64,000 bases of DNA from Poindextera sp965277425 (GTDB lineage Bacteria; Pseudomonadota; Alphaproteobacteria; Caulobacterales; Caulobacteraceae), in contig CBDICR010000007.1 of assembly GCA_965277425.1 (NCBI GenBank), positions 1,364,001 through 1,428,000 of the forward strand. Reading direction: 5' to 3'. The notes beneath the pieces were generated by a model. The model saw only the letters and a program-made list of their open reading frames with translations, had not been told where the DNA came from and ran no database searches. Below, one piece after another: positions 40,440-49,146 of the stretch. Numbering within the stretch: the first letter of the stretch is position 1; each line of letters opens with the position of its first letter. A program made the position numbers and the translations under genes.

Positions 40440-40916
40440 TCAACCCGAAGCCGGCCCGGAGTCGGTGGATCGAGCGTCCGACGTCACGTCGGCCGAGAAA
40501 CTGATGAGCACTTCACGGCGCTTGAAGCGCCAGCCGTCCGCGGTGCGAAGGAAGCTGTCGCAGTACTCGCCGACCGACGCCGGGCCCGCCAGCGGCGCGG
40601 CGCGCCCATCGATTTGCCCGTCGTGACGATAAAGCGCCAGATAGATGACGCCGCTGGCATGGTCCTCGTCCTGCACCTCCACCAACGGATTGCAGCAGAC
40701 ATGACGCGACAGGCGTTCGATGCGGTCCTGCCGGCGCTGGAAGCCGGCGGAGATCGCCTCGCGCCCGGTCATGACGGCGCCCGGCGACGACCAGACCCCG
40801 TCTTCGGTGAACAGCTCCGCGATGCGCGCAGCCTGGCCATGGTCGACGAGGTGACAGTATTCCGTCGCCAGGCGCACGCACGCCCGTTCGATCAGCAGTC
40901 TTTGCATATCGTCCAT
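40440..40916 (-). CDS. SnoaL/NTF2-like protein
   Basis: A 158-residue NTF2-fold protein of the SnoaL_4 type, starting 'LIERACVRLATEYCHLVDHG'. It has 'LFTEDGVWSSPG' and 'SFLRTADGWRFKRREVLISF', the classic cone-shaped pocket signature. Such proteins act as small dehydratases, isomerases or hydroxylating-dioxygenase-like subunits. Here the partner is probably the SDR whose stop lies 3 bases upstream. Activity unknown. Confidence 0.85.
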   Translation of the reverse strand: MDDMQRLLIERACVRLATEYCHLVDHGQAARIAELFTEDGVWSSPGAVMTGREAISAGFQRRQDRIERLSRHVCCNPLVEVQDEDHASGVIYLALYRHDGQIDGRAAPLAGPASVGEYCDSFLRTADGWRFKRREVLISFSADVTSDARSTDSGPASG

Positions 40917-40919
40917 CGC

Positions 40920-41702
40920 TCAGCGTCCCTGATCGGCGAACAGGTGGTATTCCTTCATGTTCCAGAACACCTTGCCGGACGGGCCGCCCGCCGGCAGCGT
41001 CGCCAGCCAAAGCGCGCTCGGAACCACCGCTTCCGGCTCCTGCAGCTCGGCGACGGCGCTCATCCGGTTCATGCCGCTCTTGGTCTGGCCGGGAATCATG
41101 GCGTTGACCAAAATGTCGACGTTCGCGCATTCAGCCGCCGCGACCCGGGTCAAGGCAAAGAGCCCGGCCTTGGCGGCCCCATAGGCGGCCCAGCCCGGCC
41201 TCTGCGCCTGCGCGCCGCGTGAGACCATGTTCACGACGCGTCCGTAGCCCTGGGCGCGCATCAGCGTCAAACCCGCGCGCAACGCATAGAGCGCGCCGAA
41301 CAGATGCACGGCCACATACCGTTCGAACTCGCCGTCCGCCAGGGTCTCGATGCGCCTGACCCCGCCGATGCCGGCGTTGTTGAAGAGGATATCCATGCGC
41401 CCGAACCGCTCGACGGCGGCCTCGGTCATGCGCCGGACGTCGGCGTCGAGCGTGACGTCGGTCTTCACCGCGACGATGTTGTCGGCTTCGATCTCGGCCA
41501 GGCCCTCGGCGTTGATGTCCGCGGCGATCACCTGGGCGCCCTCGGCGGCGAAACCCAGCGCGATCGCTCGCCCGATGCCGCTCGCCGCGCCGGTTATGAC
41601 CGCGACCTTCCCCGATAGTGACTGTGCGATTTCGGTCTCCTTTGAATTGGATGGTCTGGCCTTACGAGCGCCGGTTCGATCAGAACGAAGCCGCCGAGCC
41701 AA
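40920..41702 (-). CDS. Short-chain dehydrogenase/reductase
   Basis: A classical SDR with GxxxGxG as TGAASGIGRA, NNAG as 'ILFNNAGIGG', and Ser...Tyr-xxx-Lys as 'MVSRGAQAQ...YGAAKAG'. It oxidises or reduces an alcohol or ketone with NAD(P). The start is unclear. The only usual start codon in frame is TTG 41702, without a good ribosome site, while AAAGGAG lies 6 bases before an ATC codon at 41630 right where SDR similarity begins. It is the second gene of the operon, 36 bases after the TonB receptor. Confidence 0.88.
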   Translation of the reverse strand: MARRLRSDRTGARKARPSNSKETEIAQSLSGKVAVITGAASGIGRAIALGFAAEGAQVIAADINAEGLAEIEADNIVAVKTDVTLDADVRRMTEAAVERFGRMDILFNNAGIGGVRRIETLADGEFERYVAVHLFGALYALRAGLTLMRAQGYGRVVNMVSRGAQAQRPGWAAYGAAKAGLFALTRVAAAECANVDILVNAMIPGQTKSGMNRMSAVAELQEPEAVVPSALWLATLPAGGPSGKVFWNMKEYHLFADQGR

Positions 41703-41738
41703 GCCCTTCCGCCAAGGCGCGGCTTTTGGGCTCGCCCC

Positions 41739-44255
41739 TCACCACTTGTAGCTGGATTCCAGCCCGACCACGCCCGGCAGGCTCCAGCGCACGTTTCCAT
41801 TCGCCATGAGCAACGGGTGGGTCTCGCCGGTGACGTTGTTTCCAAATATCGCCAATTCGAACTTTTTATAGTCGACGCCCAAACGGACATCGAAGTTTTG
41901 AAAATTGGCCAACGGCACGCGCGGCGTCGCGGCGAGGGTCGCCAAGTCGATTGGATCTTGGACGCCGCCCCATTGGCCATGATAAACGAGATTGACGAAG
42001 CCCTTTATGTCGTTGCCGAAGACATGGCTGTAATTCGCCGTCGAGGCGGCCGTGTATCTCGGATTCTGCGGCACCGGCGTGTTGTTGTAGGGGCCGCTGA
42101 CATAGTCCGCCGTCTGGCTCGACCCATCCAGCTCCAAGGCCAGGTCGCCGCCGAAGATCTTCAGGTTCGTATTTACCTGCGCCTCGACGCCCTCGGCGCG
42201 TTCCGTCCCGGCGTTATCCGTAAAATTGGTGGCGATCACCCCGCAAAGGGCCACGGTGCATTGATCGTTCACGGACGACAGAGCGTTGTTCGTCGTCGCG
42301 GTATAGGCATCGAGCGTGAAGTAGACGAAGTGGGTGAGATTGCCTTTCAGCCCGACCTCATAGCTTGTGCTGGTCTCGTCACTATAGGCGGGAACAATCG
42401 GCACTGGCGCGGCTGCGGGCGCGACCCCGGGGTTAAACCCACCTGCCCGATAGCCCGTCCCGACTTTCGCATAAAGCAGATCGCCCCACGATCCCGGTAT
42501 ATTGTAGCTCAGCGTGGCCGTGTAGGTCACGATCCCCTTCTTGAACACGACGTTCAGCGGGTAGGCATTGACCGTCGTGGCGCCGCTTTTCTTAGTGACG
42601 ATCGTCGATGTGTATAGATCGTCGGCTATCTCTCCGAAGTTCTTGTCATCGTTGGTGTATCGCACGTCCCCGGCCAGAGTGAATCCGTAGCCGATCTTGA
42701 ACGATAGGGATGAGTACAGCGCCCATGAGTTATATAACTCCCTGGTCACCGAGTCCGTCCCGTAACCGATGGGATTTGGAACGGCGCAGGCCGGGGTGGT
42801 CGGGGTCGCCTGGAAGCAGAGGGGCGCCGAAGGCGTGCCGTAACATTGGCCCAGCGGCTTGGCGATCGTGCCCGTCGCGCAGGGGTTGGCCGTCAGGCTG
42901 CTGTTGTCGGTGCTGGTCTGCTGCAGCAGTTCCACACCTTCGATCCAATTCAGCCGATTGTTGAACGACGCCCCGACCAAGTGCAGGTCTTGGTAGAACA
43001 TCGTCGTGTCGTCTCGACTATAGGTTTCGCTGAACGGATAGCCGGCATAGTTTCCCCGCGCCCTCTGCGCGGTGACCGTCGAGGGATCGATGAGATCGGT
43101 GTCGTAGTTCAGCGGCGTGATCCGCCGACGATAACTTGAGGTGGAGGACAGAGTCCCCCAACCGAGATCGTAATTCGCCAGCAACATGATGTCGTTGACG
43201 TCCTGCTTGGTCGAGTTGAGACCGTTATCGTGAAGCTGATATCGCGGCTCGATAAAGCCGTTCGGGTAGTTTCCCGTCCCCGTGGCCGGGCTGTCGACGG
43301 TGGAATAAAAGGTGGGAAGGCTGAGTTGCTGCGTCTCGGCGAGCAGGTCGGCGTCCAGCTTCCCCTGCTTGAAGCGAACCTGGGCGCGCCCGATCCATCC
43401 CTTGGTTTGATCAGAATAGGCGTTTTGATCGGCATTATAGACAAACCCGCCTGACTGCTGGTTAGCCTGGACGCCGAGCCGAACAGCGATCTCATCGTTG
43501 ATCGGATGATTGATGATCGCCGTCGCCTGATTTTCCCGCGTTTGGAAGATGTAGGCGTCATCCAGGACGCCCGAGTCGGTGAATTTCGGCTGGACCGTTA
43601 TCAGATTGATCACGCCGTCCTCGGCGTTGCGCCCATAGAGCGCGCCTTGGGCGCCTTTCAAAATCTCGGCGCGATCAAGGTCGAAATAGTCGAGGGTCTG
43701 GAAGTTGCGGCCGAAATTCAGCCCGCCCCCGACATAGACGCCATTGCTGAACAGCCCGACCGCGCTGTCCGCGTTGGTCGCCCGGCCGGTGCCGGATCCA
43801 CGGATGGAAATCTCGCTGAGGATGGGATCGGTGACGTTGTTGAACCGGGCGCCCGGGACCGAGGCCAATATGGTCCCGACGTCGGTTATCGGCCCGGAAG
43901 CCGCAAGCGAGGCGCCGGTGACGACCGAGGCGGAATCGGGCACGTCGCGCAGGCGCTCTTTGCGCTTCGTGGACGTGACCACCACTTCGCCGACCGAGGT
44001 CGCGTCGTTGGCGGCGGGCGCCGGGCTTGCGGCGGCCTGGGCGTGAGCGCCCTGCCCCGCGCCGCTGAAGGCCGTGAACACGGCGGCGCAGATCAGCAAC
44101 CGCACGCTCGCCGCGCGCATCCAGCCGACTTTGCGAGGTCGCCGCGGACACAACGAGTCCGCCGACGACGATCGAGATGTCTTCCGGGCGGCGCCGGACC
44201 CTCCGAACACGGTGAGTAGAGTCCGGACGCGCCTAGCGCTGCCCTCAGTAACCAT
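41739..44255 (-). CDS. TonB-dependent outer-membrane receptor
   Basis: An 838-residue receptor of the type common in sphingomonads and caulobacters. A signal sequence (LLICAAVFTAFSGAGQGAHA) is followed by a TonB box-like EVVVTSTKR, a plug domain (VTGASLAASGPITDVGTIL, IRGSGTGRA) and a beta-barrel ending in aromatic Trp (SSYKW). ATG 44255 has GGGGGG 6 bases upstream, which would put about 45 residues before the signal peptide; ATG 44120 gives a normal signal but a poor ribosome site. It heads an operon and is divergent from a LysR gene. The ligand is unknown. Confidence 0.92.
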   Translation of the reverse strand: MVTEGSARRVRTLLTVFGGSGAARKTSRSSSADSLCPRRPRKVGWMRAASVRLLICAAVFTAFSGAGQGAHAQAAASPAPAANDATSVGEVVVTSTKRKERLRDVPDSASVVTGASLAASGPITDVGTILASVPGARFNNVTDPILSEISIRGSGTGRATNADSAVGLFSNGVYVGGGLNFGRNFQTLDYFDLDRAEILKGAQGALYGRNAEDGVINLITVQPKFTDSGVLDDAYIFQTRENQATAIINHPINDEIAVRLGVQANQQSGGFVYNADQNAYSDQTKGWIGRAQVRFKQGKLDADLLAETQQLSLPTFYSTVDSPATGTGNYPNGFIEPRYQLHDNGLNSTKQDVNDIMLLANYDLGWGTLSSTSSYRRRITPLNYDTDLIDPSTVTAQRARGNYAGYPFSETYSRDDTTMFYQDLHLVGASFNNRLNWIEGVELLQQTSTDNSSLTANPCATGTIAKPLGQCYGTPSAPLCFQATPTTPACAVPNPIGYGTDSVTRELYNSWALYSSLSFKIGYGFTLAGDVRYTNDDKNFGEIADDLYTSTIVTKKSGATTVNAYPLNVVFKKGIVTYTATLSYNIPGSWGDLLYAKVGTGYRAGGFNPGVAPAAAPVPIVPAYSDETSTSYEVGLKGNLTHFVYFTLDAYTATTNNALSSVNDQCTVALCGVIATNFTDNAGTERAEGVEAQVNTNLKIFGGDLALELDGSSQTADYVSGPYNNTPVPQNPRYTAASTANYSHVFGNDIKGFVNLVYHGQWGGVQDPIDLATLAATPRVPLANFQNFDVRLGVDYKKFELAIFGNNVTGETHPLLMANGNVRWSLPGVVGLESSYKW

Positions 44256-44452
44256 CGGTTTCCCCCCGCGTGTTCGTCGCACGCTCAACGCTCATCAAGT
44301 TGACACGAGGGACCCAGGCAAACATCCCCGAGGTCTTCTATATCTCCATAGCCTTTGGGCATGGGCGCGCCCGAACAGGCTGACGCCGTGCAAGGGGAAG
44401 GCCGGCCTGACGGCGTTGGATTAGGTCACGGCCTCGGCTATAGCCTAAAGGC

Positions 44453-45367
44453 ATGGATCTTAGGCACCTCGAACAAATCGTCACGATCTGCCGGTCGGGC
44501 GGCTTCAGCGGCGCGGCGCGCAGCCTGGGCGTCTCGCAACCGACCTTGAGCAAGAGCATCGCGAGGCTCGAGGCCGAGCTCGCGGTCAAACTTTTCGATC
44601 GCAACGGCGGCGGCGCCAAGCCGACCGCCTACGGCGAGTTCGTGGCCAAGCGCGCGGAAGCCTTGTTGCGGGCGGCGGCGACCCTGGGCCACGATCTTGA
44701 GCTGCTCGTGCAGGGACAGGCGGGTCGGCTGCGCATCGGGGTTGGGCCCGTCACCCGGCTCAATCCGCTGCCGGAAGTGGTCCGGCGCGCCGCCGCGGCC
44801 CTTCCTCAACTGCAGCTCGAGACCCGCCACAAGGGCATGAGAGCGGTCGCCAGGGGGCTTCGCAACGGGCGGTTTGACCTGGTGTTCTGCAATTCCGAGA
44901 TCGCCGATCTCTATGGCGACCTCATCCGCATCAAGATCTACGAGGATCGTTACATCGCGGCCGTTCGACCGGGCCATCCCGCGCTCGACTACGGCCCGCT
45001 GTCTCCGGCGCAGCTTCTGCAATTTCCCATGTCGAGTTTTGGTCTGGCACCAAGCCTGAAGGGATGGCTCGGCGATCTGAGCGCCGAAAACCAGAGGAAC
45101 TTTCTGGCCTTCGTCTCCGACGACCACCAGCTGATCAAGGCCCGTCCGATCGGGACCAATTTCGTCGTGCGCGCGCCTCGCTTCGTGCTGGAGCCCGAAC
45201 TCAGCGACGGAGCGCTGGTTGAACTGCCGCTCCCATGGCCGATGCATTATGAGTGCTGGATGCTGACGACCGAGGCCCACTGGCAGTTGCCGGTGGTCAA
45301 GGCGATCGCCGAATTCGCCAAATCCGCGGGCGCATCGGCGAACCCTGCGCAAGGTTCGCCGGGCTGA
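44453..45367 (+). CDS. LysR-type transcription regulator
   Basis: A 304-residue LysR protein. The N-terminal HTH is 'HLEQIVTICRSGGFSGAARSLG', continuing through VSQPTLSKSIARLEAEL. The C-terminal substrate domain includes 'LRIGVGPVTRLNPLPEVVRR'. It is divergent from the TonB receptor operon across 197 bases, the usual arrangement for its target. The effector is probably the imported compound or a product of it, which is inference. Confidence 0.92.
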   Translation: MDLRHLEQIVTICRSGGFSGAARSLGVSQPTLSKSIARLEAELAVKLFDRNGGGAKPTAYGEFVAKRAEALLRAAATLGHDLELLVQGQAGRLRIGVGPVTRLNPLPEVVRRAAAALPQLQLETRHKGMRAVARGLRNGRFDLVFCNSEIADLYGDLIRIKIYEDRYIAAVRPGHPALDYGPLSPAQLLQFPMSSFGLAPSLKGWLGDLSAENQRNFLAFVSDDHQLIKARPIGTNFVVRAPRFVLEPELSDGALVELPLPWPMHYECWMLTTEAHWQLPVVKAIAEFAKSAGASANPAQGSPG

Positions 45368-45454
45368 GACGCCGGCGCGCGACGTCTGATCGACATCCCG
45401 GTGAACGGGCTGAAGCCGCCGCGCCCACAGGCTGAGCGTCGGCTTGTCCGAGCC

Positions 45455-46309
45455 TCAGATCGGCCGCTCGCCGGCCACGGTGGTGCGATGCATCAGGCGC
45501 AGGTGGCCGTCATAGCCGCCGGTGGCGTTGTGGGTCGCGCGGCGATTGTCCCACATGGTCAGCATGTCGGGCCGCCAGCGATGCCGGTAGACGAACCGGT
45601 CGTCGAGCATGTGGGCGAACAGGCCGCTGAGCATCGCGCCGCTCTCGGCCGCGTCCAGGCCCTCGACGCCCAGAGTGTAAACCGGGTTGATGAACAGCGC
45701 CTTGCGGCCGTCGGACAGGATGCGCACCAGCGGATGGGCGAAGGTCTTTTCCGCCTCGACGCTCGGCAGGATGGTCATGCCCTTGCGCCCTTGCTCGCCG
45801 GCGTAGAAGCCCTTGCTCCCGTAAGGCCGCGCGGCGGAATGCACCGCTTTCAGCGTTTCGATCCTGCGTCGCAGCCGCGGATCCAGCGCCTCGTAGGCCG
45901 CGATTCCGTCGGCATAGAGGGTGTCGCCACCCGTCGGCGGGACCACCTTGGCGTGTAGCACCGTAGCGGCGGGCGGCGTCTCCTGGAAGCTCCAGTCCGA
46001 GTGCCAGGCGCCGCCGAAGACGCTCGCCGTCTCGTCCGGATCGCGGCGCACCTCGACGATGTGCGGCCGGCTCGCCAAGGGCGCGATGTAGGGATCGTGA
46101 CCGAAGGGGCCGAACTGCAGGGTGAAGGCCTCCAACTGGTCGTGATCCAGCGGCTGGTCGGGAAACCAGACGACGCCGTGACGCACGAAGGCCGCCTTCA
46201 CCCCCTCAAGGATTTCCGCCGGCAGCGGATGCGACAGGTCAAGGCCGGTGATCTCGGCGCCGAAGCCGTTGGCGTTCGGCGTCACGTTCAGGCTATTCGC
46301 CCGCGACAT
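45455..46309 (-). CDS. TauD/TfdA family Fe(II)/2-oxoglutarate dioxygenase
   Basis: A 284-residue dioxygenase with iron ligands His103-x-Asp105 (AWHSDWSF) and His260 (ATHNATG) and the 2-oxoglutarate Arg275 (MHRTT). Family members release sulfite from alkylsulfonates or cleave aryloxyacetates. The substrate here is not known. No ABC transporter for taurine is adjacent, and it lies just beyond the LysR gene of the accessory operon. Confidence 0.9.
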   Translation of the reverse strand: MSRANSLNVTPNANGFGAEITGLDLSHPLPAEILEGVKAAFVRHGVVWFPDQPLDHDQLEAFTLQFGPFGHDPYIAPLASRPHIVEVRRDPDETASVFGGAWHSDWSFQETPPAATVLHAKVVPPTGGDTLYADGIAAYEALDPRLRRRIETLKAVHSAARPYGSKGFYAGEQGRKGMTILPSVEAEKTFAHPLVRILSDGRKALFINPVYTLGVEGLDAAESGAMLSGLFAHMLDDRFVYRHRWRPDMLTMWDNRRATHNATGGYDGHLRLMHRTTVAGERPI

Positions 46310-46349
46310 GTCCGTTCGAGCCTCCCCTGCCCCGCTCGTCTGCGCGAGC

Positions 46350-46380
46350 AAAGAAAAAGCCGGCGCGTCCGCGCCGGCTT
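46350..46380 (-). terminator. Terminator of the secreted Gly/Cys-rich gene
   Basis: On the minus strand AAGCCGGCGC and GCGCCGGCTT pair around a 4-base loop and are followed by TTTTTCTTT. Confidence 0.9.
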
Positions 46381-46439
46381 CAGGTCTTAAAGCAACTCAG
46401 GCGCAAGATCGATGTCCGGCGCCCCCTTGCGGTCTCGGT

Positions 46440-47282
46440 TCAGTACTGGACACCGCCGACGCCGCCGTCGGTGCTCATCGAGCTGACGGTGGAGGCGCCC
46501 TGGATGGTCTCTTCCCGATAGGCCGTATAGCGCTCGGTGGTGATCATGGTCAGGATCTTGATCCCGGCGCCGAAGCGGCGAAGCAGCGAGCGTTCGTTGC
46601 AGTCGCGGGCCGGGATCTGCGCGCGGCATTCCACATGGCCGCCCGGCGCGTGATAGAGCGCCTGGCCTTTGTCGCAGTCCAAGGTCCAGCCGTGGTCGAA
46701 GGCGATCTGGCCGGTATAGTCGGCAAAGGTGGCGCGCAGGCGGGTGCCGGCGATGCAGCGATAGAGTTCGCCGTCGTAGGAATCGGCGATGTCGCGGTCA
46801 GGCGTGACCTGCGAGCCCGGGTGCGGCACCTCCTTGTCGTCGATGCAGACCACCTCGATGATCACCTTCTTGATCTTGGTGCGGGTGTCCTCATAGGCGG
46901 TGCGCTTGACGCCGCCGCCGTTGTCCACACTGAGGTTCTGGATCAGGCCGACCGGTCCGGGGCCGGTGAAGCCGCCGCCCCCGCCGCCGCCGACCAGGAC
47001 CGCCGTACCCGCCGCGGCGACGCCGGAGCTTTGCGCTGAGGCGGAGGCCTGCACCTGGGCGTTCACCACGACCGAGGGGGCCACAATGACCTCGACGCCG
47101 GGAATGATGACGTTGTTCACCGGCGGCGAGCAGCAAGGGAAGCTGGGAGTCGGCGGGGTGGGCGGCGGCATGCAGTTGCAACCGCCGCCGCCGCCGGCGA
47201 TCGCCGAGGTGGCCGCCGCTCCCAGCGCGAAGACGAGGCAGCCGCGGATAACGGCCAGGATCGAATTGATAGGCGCCTTCAT
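46440..47282 (-). CDS. Unrecognised secreted Gly/Pro/Cys-rich protein
   Basis: A 280-residue protein that I do not recognise. A signal peptide (ends SAIAG) is followed by a GGGGGCNC segment, a Pro-rich run with CC (PPTPSFPCCSPP), then an Ala/Ser/Val region, a seven-Gly run near residue 100, and a folded-looking C-terminal domain with Cys spaced as in VVCIDDKE, LYRCIAGTRL, LDCDKG, VECRAQ and RDCNER. The Cys pattern suggests disulfides in the periplasm or at the surface. It has its own terminator. It could be a surface-structure component. Confidence 0.75.
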   Translation of the reverse strand: MKAPINSILAVIRGCLVFALGAAATSAIAGGGGGCNCMPPPTPPTPSFPCCSPPVNNVIIPGVEVIVAPSVVVNAQVQASASAQSSGVAAAGTAVLVGGGGGGGFTGPGPVGLIQNLSVDNGGGVKRTAYEDTRTKIKKVIIEVVCIDDKEVPHPGSQVTPDRDIADSYDGELYRCIAGTRLRATFADYTGQIAFDHGWTLDCDKGQALYHAPGGHVECRAQIPARDCNERSLLRRFGAGIKILTMITTERYTAYREETIQGASTVSSMSTDGGVGGVQY

Positions 47283-47434
47283 GGCGGTCTCCGTTCTTCA
47301 AGTCCGTTTAGGCGCAAGCAAGAAGGGCGCCGCCCCAATCACCCACCGTCCCGTTTCGAGACGTTCGCAGCCTGGTCCAAATCTTCCTTGCAAGCCCCAT
47401 GCGGTGAAAAGCGACCGTTAAGGGCAGGCTCTCG

Positions 47435-47983
47435 ATGTTCCATTCAAATACGGAACTGTTGATAGACTATTGGCGTGAACAAAAAGGTTTGGCTCGAGCC
47501 CCGGCGCGCGCGTCGATTAATCCCGCCGATTTCGCGTCCTTGTTGCCGCAAGTGTTCATTCTGGGCCGGCTGCGTCCGGGCCAATACGGCTTTCGCCTGG
47601 TGGGCGGCCTGGTCGACGACCTGCACGGCGGCCATCTGGGCGCAACCGACCCGATCAAGCTCTGGGCTCCCGCCTACCGCGCCTCGCTGCAACTGGCGCT
47701 GGAGGCCGTGCGCCGCCAGCCGGAACCGCTGGTGATCGCCAGCCAGGCCCGCGCGCGCGGCGGCCAGGCGCTCGACCTGGAAATCACGCTCGCGCCCTTG
47801 ACCGGGCCGAGCGGCGACATCGATCGCCTCATCGGCCTCTACCAGCCCACGATGCCGACCGCGGCGCTGATGGGTCATCCCATCGAAACCCTGATGATCC
47901 GCAACATCACCGCCGCCGGATCGGCTGGCGCGGCCTTCCCGCGGCTGAAGCTGGCGGCCATGGACGGCCGCCGGATCGCGTAA
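47435..47983 (+). CDS. PAS domain (PAS_5-type) protein
   Basis: A 182-residue single-domain protein. 'ELLIDYWREQKGLARAPARA' and 'LLPQVFILGRLRPGQYGFRL' are the PAS_5-like opening common in alphaproteobacteria, a group that includes Caulobacter MopJ. It senses or relays a signal, perhaps by binding a partner kinase. No output domain is fused. A hairpin terminator follows. Confidence 0.8.
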   Translation: MFHSNTELLIDYWREQKGLARAPARASINPADFASLLPQVFILGRLRPGQYGFRLVGGLVDDLHGGHLGATDPIKLWAPAYRASLQLALEAVRRQPEPLVIASQARARGGQALDLEITLAPLTGPSGDIDRLIGLYQPTMPTAALMGHPIETLMIRNITAAGSAGAAFPRLKLAAMDGRRIA

Positions 47984-47989
47984 CGCGAA

Positions 47990-48020
47990 CCCTTCCCCCT
48001 CGATGGGGGAAGGGCTTTCG
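47990..48020 (+). terminator. Terminator between convergent PAS and AKR genes
   Basis: CCCTTCCCCC and GGGGGAAGGG pair perfectly around TCGAT. The T-run after it on the plus strand is weak (CTTTCGCATTT). It may serve both strands. Confidence 0.65.
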
Positions 48021-48023
48021 CAT

Positions 48024-48989
48024 TTAGGCCGCCACGGCCTCGACCGCGCTCGCCGCGTTCAGCGTCTTCAGCTGGTCGGCTTCGAGCCGCAGATGCGCGG
48101 CGCCGACCAGTTCGTTCAGCTGCGCGACGCTGGTGGCGCTGGCGATCGGCGCGGTGAGGCCGGGCTGGGCCATGATCCAGGCCAGCGACACCTGGGCGGG
48201 CGTGCCGCCGACCGCGGCCGAAACCTCGTCGAGGGCGTTGAGGATGCGCAGGCCGCGATCGTCGAGATAACGCTTCACGCCGCGGCCGCGCGGGCTCTTG
48301 CCCAGGTCGGCTTCCGATCGGTACTTGCCGGTCAGAAAGCCGCTGGCGAGGCCGTAATAGGGGATCACGCCGATGTCCTCCCTGACGCAGAGGTCCTGAA
48401 GGGCGCCCTCGAACTTGTCGCGGTCGGCCAGATTGTACTGCGGCTGCAGGCTCTCATAGCGCGCCAGGCCCTTGCCGGTCTGAGCGCCGACAGCCGATTT
48501 CAGCCGCTCGGCGGTGAAGTTGGAGGCGCCGATGACGCGCGCCTTGCCCTGCTCGACCAAGCTGGCGAAAGCCTCCGCGACCTCGTCCTGCGGCGTCTCC
48601 GGATCATCGAAATGGGACTGGTAGAGGTCGATATAATCGGTCTGCAGCCGCCTGAGCGACGCTTCGACCGCCTGGGTCATATAGGCGCGCGACAGGCCTT
48701 TTTTGTCGTCGGCCATGGGAGCGCCGAATTTGCTGGCGATGATCACCTTGTCGCGGCCGCCCCGCGCCTTCATCCACGCGCCGATCACCGTCTCGGATTC
48801 ACCGCCGACGTGGCCGGGAATCCATCGGGAATAGACGTCCGCCGTGTCGATGCAGTTGAAGCCCGCCCCGACGAAGGCGTCCAGAATGGCGAAAGAGGTC
48901 GGCTCGTCGGTCGTCCAGCCGAAGACATTGCCCCCCAGGACGAGCGGCGCGATCTCGAGACCCGAACGGCCCAGCTTGCGCATTTGCAT
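48024..48989 (-). CDS. Aldo/keto reductase
   Basis: A 322-residue NADPH-dependent oxidoreductase with the AKR tetrad: Asp48 and Tyr53 (DTADVYSRW), Lys in IIASKFG and His in QSHFDD. The cofactor loop near the C terminus includes 'APIASATSVAQLNEL'. It reduces an aldehyde or ketone of unknown nature. GGGAAAAC precedes ATG 48989. Confidence 0.9.
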   Translation of the reverse strand: MQMRKLGRSGLEIAPLVLGGNVFGWTTDEPTSFAILDAFVGAGFNCIDTADVYSRWIPGHVGGESETVIGAWMKARGGRDKVIIASKFGAPMADDKKGLSRAYMTQAVEASLRRLQTDYIDLYQSHFDDPETPQDEVAEAFASLVEQGKARVIGASNFTAERLKSAVGAQTGKGLARYESLQPQYNLADRDKFEGALQDLCVREDIGVIPYYGLASGFLTGKYRSEADLGKSPRGRGVKRYLDDRGLRILNALDEVSAAVGGTPAQVSLAWIMAQPGLTAPIASATSVAQLNELVGAAHLRLEADQLKTLNAASAVEAVAA

Positions 48990-49146
48990 GATGTTTTCCC
49001 TATGGATCGGATCGAAAGCCCTCTCGGGCGAGATCATAGGCCTCAGGCGCGTCCGGCGACAGCCCGCGACGAGGCTTTCCCTTGAGCGGCTAGCCGCCTA
49101 GAGCAGGCGGCGGCGGGCGCGCGTGCAGCCAATCTTTGGAGTGAGG

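Noticed and set aside
44438..45352. A 304-codon frame antisense to the LysR gene
   Set aside because: The plus-strand frame has a full LysR HTH and effector domain. The opposite one has none.
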